Made by a program: the position numbers and the translations under genes
From: Bradyrhizobium altum
GTDB lineage: Bacteria > Pseudomonadota > Alphaproteobacteria > Rhizobiales > Xanthobacteraceae
DNA length: 41,963 nt
Assembly: GCF_020889705.1 (NCBI RefSeq)
Contig: NZ_JACMYP010000043.1
Span: 1 to 41,963 of the forward strand
Direction: 5' to 3'
In this document: positions 35,343 through 41,963 of the stretch, piece by piece
How the letters are laid out: each line of letters opens with the position of its first letter
Position numbering within the stretch: position 1 is the stretch's first letter
The notes under the pieces: generated by a model
The model's input: the letters and a program-made list of their open reading frames with translations, nothing else
Told to the model about the DNA's origin: nothing
Database searches by the model: none

Positions 35343-36392
35343 GTGAACCAATCTCCATCCTCAGATCCGGCGCCTGCGTCGGCGCTGCCACGCCGCAGGC
35401 TCGGCCGCACCGGGCTCGATGTCTCCATTCTCGGTTTTGGCACCGCGCCGCTCGGCGACCTCTTCGCGCGGCTCGACGACGCCACAGCGATCGCGGCAGC
35501 GGAGCGGGCGTTTGCGCTGGGAGTGAACCTGCTCGATTCCTCACCGCTCTATGGGCACGGTCTCGCCGAACATCGTTGCGGCACCGCGCTGCGCCGCGTG
35601 GCGCGTGACGATATCGTCGTCTGCACCAAGGTCGGGCGCTGGATGGACGCGTTCCATGGCCGCGGTGACGGCTCGAACTTTGTCGGTGGCCAGCCGCATT
35701 GTGCGGTGGTCGACTATTCCTATGACGGCACCATGCGCTCGGTCGAGCAGTCGCTGCTGCGGCTCGGCACCGATCATATCGACTTGCTGTTGATCCACGA
35801 CGTCGACGTCTGGACCCATGGTGCTGATGCGATCGAGGCCAGGTTCCGCGAGGCGATGGAGGGCGCCTATGTCGCGCTCGACAAATTGCGCGCCGAGCAC
35901 GTGGTCAAGGGCATCGGGATCGGCGTCAACGAGGCCGAGATGTGTGTGCGCTTCGCCAGGGCTGGCACGTTCGACACCATGCTGCTCGCCGGCCGCTACT
36001 CGCTGCTGGAGCAGCCGGCGCTCGCCGAGTTCCTGCCGCTGGCGCAGGCGCAGGGCATCGGCGTGATGCTCGGCGGCGTGTTCAACTCCGGCATCCTGGC
36101 GACCGGCGCGGTTGCCGGCGCCAAGTACAATTACAAGGATGCGCCGGCTGACGTGATGCAGAAGGTGGCGGCGATCGAGCGCGTCTGCCGCGTGCACGGT
36201 GTGGCGCTCGCGACCGCCGCGCTGCATTTCGCGCTGGGCCATCCGGCGGTCGCGAGCGTCGTGCTCGGCGCACAGACGCCGCAGGAGGTCGAGCGCAACG
36301 CCGCCGCCTTGTCGTCGCCCGTCCCCGCCGCGCTGTGGCGCGACCTGAAAGCCGAGGGGCTGCTCGATCAGCACGCGCCGGTGCCGGCATGA
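35343..36392 (+). CDS. Aldo/keto reductase, D-threo-aldose (L-fucose) 1-dehydrogenase-like
   Basis: 349-residue aldo/keto reductase. N-terminal LGRTGLDVSILGFGTAPLGD, then the active-site region LLDSSPLYGHGLAEHRCG (Asp and Tyr), VVCTKVGRW (Lys) and LLLIHDVDVW (His): the full catalytic tetrad is present. The ending FALGHPAVASVVLGAQTPQE is a typical NADP-binding region. The group with YG.G..E and the IHDVD segment includes D-threo-aldose 1-dehydrogenase, which oxidises L-fucose to the lactone. The start is GTG 35343 with AAGGGAG 8 bases upstream. Overlaps the lactonase gene by 4 bp, which supports the sugar oxidation role. Substrate not proven. Confidence 0.88.
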   Translation: MNQSPSSDPAPASALPRRRLGRTGLDVSILGFGTAPLGDLFARLDDATAIAAAERAFALGVNLLDSSPLYGHGLAEHRCGTALRRVARDDIVVCTKVGRWMDAFHGRGDGSNFVGGQPHCAVVDYSYDGTMRSVEQSLLRLGTDHIDLLLIHDVDVWTHGADAIEARFREAMEGAYVALDKLRAEHVVKGIGIGVNEAEMCVRFARAGTFDTMLLAGRYSLLEQPALAEFLPLAQAQGIGVMLGGVFNSGILATGAVAGAKYNYKDAPADVMQKVAAIERVCRVHGVALATAALHFALGHPAVASVVLGAQTPQEVERNAAALSSPVPAALWRDLKAEGLLDQHAPVPA

Positions 36393-37243
36393 TGCGGATC
36401 GATGCCCATCACCATGTGTGGACCTTGGCGCGCGCCGATTACGGCTGGCTGACGCCTGAGCGCGGGCCGATCTACCGCGACTTCGGCCTGGCCGACCTGA
36501 TGCCGCATCTCGCCGCGGCCGCCATCGAGGGCACGATCCTGGTGCAGGCGGCGCCGACCGAGGCGGAGACGGCGTTCATGCTCGACGTCGCCAAAGGCGC
36601 GGAGTTGGTGCGCGGTGTGGTCGGCTGGATCGACTTCGATGCCGACGATGCCGCGACGCGGGTCGATATGATCGCCGGGCGCGAACTGCTGGTCGGTCTG
36701 CGGCCGATGGTGCAGGACATCGCCGCCGACGACTGGCTGCTGCGGCCGGAACTGGCGGCGCCGCTCGAGGCCATGGCGCAGTACGGTCTCGTGTTCGACG
36801 CACTGGTGCTGCCGCGCCATCTGCCGCGGCTCGTTCAGGTGGTCGATCGCCATCCGGACCTGCAATTCGTGCTCGATCATTTCGGCAAGCCGCAGCTCGC
36901 AACCGGCGACATTGCGGCCTGGAAGGACGACGTCGCAAGCCTTGCCGCGCGGTCCAACGTCGTCTGCAAGCTGTCGGGCCTTGCGACGGAGGCGGCGCCG
37001 AACTGGCAGGTCGCCGATTTGCGCGAGGCGGTGGAACATGCGCTGGCATGTTTCGGGCCGCAGCGGATGCTGTGGGGCAGCGACTGGCCCGTCGTCAATC
37101 TCGCCGGCGGCTATGCGCAATGGTTCGCGGCGGCAGAGGCCTTGCTTGCTGATTTGTCAAGTGAGGCAAGAGCTGCGATTTTCGGCGGCAATGCGGCGCG
37201 GGTCTATTTGTCAAGCCGCGGACGGCCAACATCCCGGAAATAG
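36389..37243 (+). CDS. Amidohydrolase-family lactonase, L-fuconolactonase-like
   Basis: 284-residue metal-dependent hydrolase of the amidohydrolase 2 (COG3618-type) family. The N-terminal MRIDAHHHVW has the HxH metal motif, DFGLADLMPHLAAAAIEGTI and LVQAAPTE follow, VLDHFGKP holds the conserved His, and WGSDWPV contains the catalytic/metal Asp. This family includes L-fuconolactonase. The gene overlaps the aldo/keto reductase stop (ATGA), so the pair would carry out sugar to lactone to aldonate. The later enzymes (fuconate dehydratase and so on) are not in this window. Confidence 0.9.
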   Translation: MMRIDAHHHVWTLARADYGWLTPERGPIYRDFGLADLMPHLAAAAIEGTILVQAAPTEAETAFMLDVAKGAELVRGVVGWIDFDADDAATRVDMIAGRELLVGLRPMVQDIAADDWLLRPELAAPLEAMAQYGLVFDALVLPRHLPRLVQVVDRHPDLQFVLDHFGKPQLATGDIAAWKDDVASLAARSNVVCKLSGLATEAAPNWQVADLREAVEHALACFGPQRMLWGSDWPVVNLAGGYAQWFAAAEALLADLSSEARAAIFGGNAARVYLSSRGRPTSRK

Positions 37244-37362
37244 CGCGTGCGGCGCGCCAAATTTGATCCACAGCGCGCCTTGATGAATCATTCCGGGATG
37301 GTCCATAAGCGACGTCCGCGCCATCGGTGATTTGGCGGCGCAACGGGGTGAGAGAGACAAGC

Positions 37363-39702
37363 GTGGCAAAGATCCATCATCAGATTGCGCAGGAGCTGGG
37401 AGTTCGCGACGAGCAGGTCGAGGCGGCGGTGACGCTGCTCGACGGCGGCGCCACGGTGCCGTTCATCGCGCGATACCGCAAGGAGCTCACCGGCGCGCTC
37501 GATGACGCCCAGCTGCGCACACTGGAAGAGCGTCTGACCTATCTGCGCGAGCTCGAGGAACGCCGGACCGCGGTGCTCAACTCGATCCGCGAGCAGGGCA
37601 AGCTCGATGCCGCGCTCGAAGCCCAGATCATGGCCGCCGACAGCAAGGGCCGCCTGGAAGACATCTATCTGCCGTACAAGCCGAAGCGCCGCACCAAGGC
37701 CGAGATCGCCAAGGAGGCCGGGCTCGAGCCGCTCGCCGATCAGCTGTTGACGCAGCCCGAGAGCGATCCGAACGAGGCCGCTGCGCCCTTCGTCAATGCC
37801 GAAAAACAGGTCGCCGACGTCGCCGCCGCGCTGGACGGCGCGCGCGCGATCCTGGTCGAGCGCTTCGCCGAGGATGCCGACCTGATCGGCGCGCTGCGCG
37901 AGGAGATGTGGTCGAACGGCGTCATGGCCTCGACCGTCCGCACCGGCAAGAAGACCGAAGGCGAGAAGTTCAAGGACTATTTCGATTTCTCCGAGCCGCT
38001 GCCGAAGCTGCCGTCGCATCGCATCCTGGCGCTGTTCCGCGGCGAGAAGGAAGAGATCCTCGACCTCGCGATCAAGCCGGAGGCCCAGGAGCCGGTGGTC
38101 GGCGTGCCTGGCCTCTACGAACTCAGGATCATGAACCGCTTTGCGATTTCCAACCAGGGCCGCAAGGGCGACAAGTGGCTGACGGAGACGGTGCGCTGGG
38201 CCTGGCGCACCAAGATCCAGATCCATCTCAACATCGACCTGCGGATGCGGCTGTGGACCGCGGCCGAGACCGAGGCGGTGCGCGTGTTCGCCTCAAATCT
38301 GCGCGACCTGCTGCTGGCGGCGCCGGCCGGCCCGCGCGCCACCATGGGGCTCGATCCCGGCTATCGCACCGGCGTCAAGGTCGCGGTGATCGATGCCACC
38401 GGCAAGGTGGTGGCGCATACGGCAATCTTTCCGCACGAGCCGCAACGGCGCTGGGACGAGGCGCTGGCCATTCTCGGCAAGCTCGCGATCGAGCACGGCG
38501 TCGAGCTGATCGCGATCGGCAACGGCACGGCCTCGCGCGAGACCGACAAGCTCGCCGCCGAGCTCGTGAAGCGGCTGCCCGAGCGCAAGATGACCAAGAT
38601 CGTGGTCTCCGAAGCCGGCGCGTCGGTCTACTCGGCCTCCGCCTTCGCCTCGAACGAATTGCCCGACCTCGACGTCACCATTCGCGGCGCGGTCTCGATT
38701 GCGCGGCGCCTGCAGGATCCGCTGGCCGAGCTCGTCAAGATCGATCCGAAGGCGATCGGCGTCGGCCAGTACCAGCACGATCTCGGCGAGGCCAAGCTAG
38801 CGCGCTCGCTCGATGCCGTGGTGGAAGACTGCGTGAACGCGGTCGGCGTCGATGCCAATACCGCCTCGGTGCCGCTGCTCTCACGGGTGTCGGGCATCGG
38901 GCAGGGGTTGGCGCAGAGCATCGTGCAGCACCGCGACGCCAACGGCCCGTTCAAGTCGCGCAAGGCACTGAAGGAGGTGCCGCGGCTCGGACCGAAGGCG
39001 TTCGAGCAGTGTGCCGGCTTCCTGCGCATCAGCAACGGCGAGGACCCGCTCGATTCATCCGGCGTGCATCCTGAAGCCTATCCCGTGGTGCGCCGTATCC
39101 TCGAGGCGACCAAGAGCGACATCAAGGCGCTGATCGGCAATGCCGACGTGGTGCGCGGGCTCAGGCCGCAATCGTTCGTCGACGACTCGTTCGGTCTGCC
39201 GACCGTCACCGACATTCTGCGCGAGCTGGAGAAGCCCGGCCGCGACCCGCGTCCGGCGTTCAAGGCGGCGGTGTTCAAGGACGGCGTCGAGGAAGTCAAG
39301 GATCTCAAGAAGGGCATGATCCTCGAAGGCACCGTGACCAATGTCGCCGCCTTCGGCGCTTTCGTCGATATCGGCGTGCACCAGGATGGCCTGGTGCATA
39401 TCTCGGCGATGTCGAGGAATTTCATCAAGGACCCGCGCGAGGTGGTGAAGCCGGGCGACATCGTCAAGGTCAAGGTCCTGGACGTCGAGGTCGCACGCAA
39501 GCGCATCGCGCTGACGCTGCGGCTTGACGACGAGATCGGGCCGAAGAAGGACAATGCGGGACCGTCGCGCGACTTCTCGCGCGGCTCGGCCAAGATGACG
39601 TCGTCGGCTCCGCGCCGTCCGCAGGAGCAGTCCGGCGGCGGCGCGCTCGCCGAGGCGCTGCGCCGCGCGGCCGAGAAGAGCGGGCGCGGCAAGCCGACCT
39701 GA
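37363..39702 (+). CDS. tex: Tex-family RNA-binding transcription accessory protein
   Basis: 779-residue Tex protein (usual length 750-790). Domains in order: N-terminal helical part [20 protein letters not shown] then [20 protein letters not shown]; a YqgF/RNase H-like domain (about residues 320-450, [20 protein letters not shown]); helix-hairpin-helix region ([40 protein letters not shown]); and a C-terminal S1 RNA-binding domain ([31 protein letters not shown]). The Gly/Lys/Arg-rich tail follows. The start is GTG 37363 with GAGAGA upstream; GTG at 37348 is an alternative. Single gene with its own promoter region, converging on nothing; a repeat cluster and a catalase pseudogene follow. Confidence 0.95.
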   Translation: MAKIHHQIAQELGVRDEQVEAAVTLLDGGATVPFIARYRKELTGALDDAQLRTLEERLTYLRELEERRTAVLNSIREQGKLDAALEAQIMAADSKGRLEDIYLPYKPKRRTKAEIAKEAGLEPLADQLLTQPESDPNEAAAPFVNAEKQVADVAAALDGARAILVERFAEDADLIGALREEMWSNGVMASTVRTGKKTEGEKFKDYFDFSEPLPKLPSHRILALFRGEKEEILDLAIKPEAQEPVVGVPGLYELRIMNRFAISNQGRKGDKWLTETVRWAWRTKIQIHLNIDLRMRLWTAAETEAVRVFASNLRDLLLAAPAGPRATMGLDPGYRTGVKVAVIDATGKVVAHTAIFPHEPQRRWDEALAILGKLAIEHGVELIAIGNGTASRETDKLAAELVKRLPERKMTKIVVSEAGASVYSASAFASNELPDLDVTIRGAVSIARRLQDPLAELVKIDPKAIGVGQYQHDLGEAKLARSLDAVVEDCVNAVGVDANTASVPLLSRVSGIGQGLAQSIVQHRDANGPFKSRKALKEVPRLGPKAFEQCAGFLRISNGEDPLDSSGVHPEAYPVVRRILEATKSDIKALIGNADVVRGLRPQSFVDDSFGLPTVTDILRELEKPGRDPRPAFKAAVFKDGVEEVKDLKKGMILEGTVTNVAAFGAFVDIGVHQDGLVHISAMSRNFIKDPREVVKPGDIVKVKVLDVEVARKRIALTLRLDDEIGPKKDNAGPSRDFSRGSAKMTSSAPRRPQEQSGGGALAEALRRAAEKSGRGKPT

Positions 39703-39786
39703 GCGAGGTGAGCGCGGCAGCCAAGGCTGCCGGCCCCGTTCGAAAATCGACCACGTGACGCGTCTGACCGAGGTGTCTAAGCCGTC

Positions 39787-39922
39787 CCCGTCATCCTGAG
39801 GTGCCCGCGGAGCGGGCCTCGAAGGATGAATCGGCCGGAGACGGGGCCGTGCATCCTTCGAGGCTCGCAAGAGCTCGCACCTCCAGCGACAATCGCTACG
39901 CCATTGCGCGAGGATGACGGGG
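39787..39922. repeat. Extragenic palindromic repeat cluster
   Basis: Two inverted copies of a CATCCT...AGGATG palindrome. Copy 1 (39792-39828) can fold with CATCCT...GAGG-type arms around a GC core. Copy 2 begins with CATCCTTCGAGGC at 39852 and, after a degenerate stretch, ends AGGATGACGGGG (39911-39922), which mirrors CCCGTCATCCT at 39787. Such elements are common between genes of Bradyrhizobium-like genomes; that statement is from general knowledge. Confidence 0.65.
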
Positions 39923-39939
39923 CGGATGGGCTGTCCCGG

Positions 39940-41382
39940 CTACAGCTCTCCGTCGGGAAGCCGCGCGAGCGTGTCCGCCACGCCCTTGCCGTAGGCGGGA
40001 TCGGCCTTGCTGCAATTCGCAACATGTGCTTCGACGCTTGGCCGACCTGGCGTGTTGTCGAACAGCGCCTGCTTTTGTGCGGCATTCATCTTGCGGAACA
40101 GATCGCCCGGCCGCTGCCAGTGGTCGTCGTCCACGCGGTGATCCCAATGTGCCGCCGCGCCGGAGATCTCGAGCGGCGGCTCGTTCGGCTACGGCTGGTC
40201 GGTCCACTAGCCATGGCTGTTCGGCCAATAGGTCAGCGTGCGCCCAGATTGCCGTCGGTGCGCATCGCGCCGTCGCGGTGATAGCTGTGGAACGGACATT
40301 TCGGCGCGTTGACCGGGATCTGGTGGTGGTTGACGCCGAGCCGGTAGCGTTGCGCGTCGCCATAGGAGAACAGGCGGGCCTGCAGCATCTTGTCCGGCGA
40401 ATAGCCGATGCCGGGCGACATTGGCCGGCGTGAACGCCGCCTGCTCGACCTCGGCGAAGACGTTCTCCGGATTACGGTTGAGCTCGAAATGGCCGACCTC
40501 GATCAGGGGATAATCCGCCTTCGGCCACACCTTGGTCAGATCGAACGGGTTGAACGGGAAGGCCTTGGCCTGCGCGTCCGTCATCACCTGGATGAACAGC
40601 GTCCAGCGCGGGAAATCGCCGCGCTCGATGCTGTAGAACAGATCGCGCTGGTGGCTCTCGCGGTCCTTGCCGATCAGTGCTTCGGCCTCGGCGTCGGTCA
40701 GGTTCTGCACACCCTGCCGGGTGCGGAAATGGAATTTCACCCAGACGCGCTCGTTGTTCGCGTTGATCATGCTGTAGGTGTGGCTGCCGAAGCCGTGCTG
40801 ATGGCGGAAGCTCTTCGGGATGCCGCGCTCGCTCATGACGATGGTGACCTGGTGCAGCGCTTCCGTCAGCAGCGTCCAGAAGTCCCAGTTCATGTCGGGG
40901 TCGCGCACGCCCGTGCGCGGATGGCGCTTGATCGCGTGGTTGAGGTCGATGAAGCGCAGGGGATCGCGAAAGAAGAACACCGGCGTGTTGTTGCCCACCA
41001 CGTCCCAATTGCCTTCGTCGGTATAGAATTTCAGCGCGAAGTCGCGGATGTCGCGCTCCGCGTCCGCCGCGCCGCGCTCGCCGGCAACGGTCGAGAACCG
41101 CGCGAACATCGGCGTCTGCTTGCCGATCTCCGGGAAGATGCTGGCCTTGGTGTAGCGCGTGATGTCGTGGGTGACGGTGAAGGTGCCGTGCGCGCCCGCG
41201 CCCTTGGCGTGCATGCGTCGCTCGGGGATCACTTCGCGATGAAAGTGCGCCAGCTTCTCGATCAGCCAGACGTCCTGCAGCAGCGCCGGCCCGCGCGGCC
41301 CCGCCGTCAGGATGTTCACATTATCGGCAACAGGTGCGCCGGAGGCGTGGGTCAGAAACGGTCTTTTGATCTCGTCGCTCAT
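39940..41382 (-). pseudogene. katA: Monofunctional catalase, degraded (two frameshifts, two nonsense codons)
   Basis: A small-subunit heme catalase. The intact N-terminal part has [15 protein letters not shown] with the catalytic His, [36 protein letters not shown] with the conserved Asn and [13 protein letters not shown]. After [18 protein letters not shown] the frame breaks at about 40415 (apparent 2-base loss). The next frame carries [20 protein letters not shown] with the heme-ligand Tyr, and breaks again near 40234 (1-base loss). The original frame then returns but has TAG codons at 40207-40209 and 40189-40191, before a C-terminus reading RKMNAAQKQALFDNT. Restoring three bases gives 481 codons. 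The product cannot bind heme properly, so this is a dead gene unless sequencing errors are many. Confidence 0.9.
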
Positions 41383-41816
41383 CGAAAGCCCCTTGCTGAA
41401 GGTCGGCACTTCGCCTTCCCGGCGCCGGCCCCGAAGCCGGGTGAAAGGCGATTGCATCGTGGTTGGGTTACGGCCGGCGAGGAGGGGAGACCCTTTGATC
41501 GACAAATTGTGAACCGGATCTGCGATCTCTCCAGGACGCCGTCATTCCTCGAGAGCTTCACGATTAAGAAACCGGGCGGATCGCTTCAACGAGCGCTATC
41601 CGCTGATTCCGGCCAAATTTCCGTCGATCTCGGCCAACGAAATCCTGGCTCCGATCATGGTGATTGCCGCATGGCCGCGCCCGTTCGCCAATCCTAAATC
41701 CTGCGTCAGAATCTGGCGCATTTGTAAGTTGAAGTCGGCGGTCCGCTTGCGTCTTCTGATCGTGCTCGCGTGCGGCGATACGAGGTTTTGCCGCGGTCCC
41801 AATCAGGGAGGATTTC
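41383..41816. other. 434-bp intergenic region
   Basis: Between the catalase pseudogene start and a plus-strand exported protein. No gene, tRNA or clear terminator was recognised. It probably contains two divergent promoters; an AGGGAGGA ribosome site lies at its right end (41806-41813). A stretch at about 41580-41700 is open in several frames but matched nothing I know. Confidence 0.4.
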
Positions 41817-41963
41817 ATGAAGAACAGGCTTCTCACGTGTCTCACGGCGGCGACGCTCGCAGTCAGCGTCGCGCTTGCACCCGCAGCCCTGGCCAGAGGC
41901 GGCGGCGGTGGCGGTGGCGGACATGGTGGCGGTGGTGGCTTCGGTGGCGGCCACGGCGGTGGC
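41817..41963 (+). CDS. Gly/His-rich exported protein (partial, 5' end only)
   Basis: The first 49 codons of a secreted protein. The signal peptide is MKNRLLTCLTAATLAVSVAL then APAALA, with probable cleavage at ALA. The mature start is Arg followed almost only by Gly with a few His and one Phe. Strong GGGAGGA site 4 bases before the ATG at 41817. Such low-complexity small proteins are frequent in rhizobia and their function is generally unknown. The rest lies beyond the window. Confidence 0.8.
   Translation, partial: MKNRLLTCLTAATLAVSVALAPAALARGGGGGGGGHGGGGGFGGGHGGG

Noticed and set aside
40408..41697. A 429-codon plus-strand frame across the catalase region
   Set aside because: It reads antisense to catalase motifs and has the same Asp/Arg/Leu-rich shadow composition.

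Overview
The window is GC-rich and almost fully coding. Its gene content (several ABC importers with periplasmic binding proteins, LysR/AraC/TetR regulators, a PaaG/PaaZ pair, Tex) and a CATCCT...AGGATG extragenic palindrome of a kind familiar from Bradyrhizobium and Rhodopseudomonas suggest an alphaproteobacterium of the Bradyrhizobium group. This is inference from style, not from a marker gene. No rRNA, tRNA, CRISPR array, insertion sequence or prophage was seen.

Positions 1-10362 run on the minus strand. A LysR regulator and an AraC regulator precede hyuA-hyuB (hydantoinase/oxoprolinase family), a TorT-like periplasmic protein and a ribose-type ABC transporter (one double ATPase, two permeases, the second cut by the window edge). 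This looks like an uptake-plus-ring-opening catabolic operon of unknown substrate.

Positions 10573-19678, also minus, form a second operon: livG-livF-livH-livM, a branched-chain-type binding protein, pxpA, a biotin carboxyl carrier protein, a biotin carboxylase, pxpB and pxpC. It encodes a complete importer plus a possible five-subunit biotin-linked 5-oxoprolinase/carboxylase. A second LysR gene (19776-20696), clearly paralogous to the one at 9397-10362, is divergent from livG, so the operon lies between two sister regulators.

Positions 20871-24467 hold a TetR regulator facing paaZ and paaG (phenylacetyl-CoA catabolism). The tetR and paaG upstream regions share a TTGACC-N4-GGTCAA operator. 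Positions 24838-37243 are mostly plus strand: an AraC regulator, small exported proteins including a DUF4424 protein, a group-D flavin monooxygenase-like protein, an orphan branched-chain-type binding protein, a membrane protein, an alpha/beta hydrolase, a frameshifted methyltransferase, a TetR/small-monooxygenase pair with twin operators, and an aldo/keto reductase plus lactonase pair resembling L-fucose oxidation. Two promoters here carry the same 78-bp leader with 21-bp-phased direct repeats, probably an AraC-family operator.

Positions 37363-41963 hold tex, a palindromic repeat cluster, a decayed catalase pseudogene (two frameshifts, two nonsense codons) and the start of a Gly/His-rich exported protein.

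The strongest leads are the duplicated phased-repeat leader, the pxp/biotin-carboxylase operon between paralogous LysR genes, and the TorT-like receptor attached to a ribose-type importer and HyuAB.
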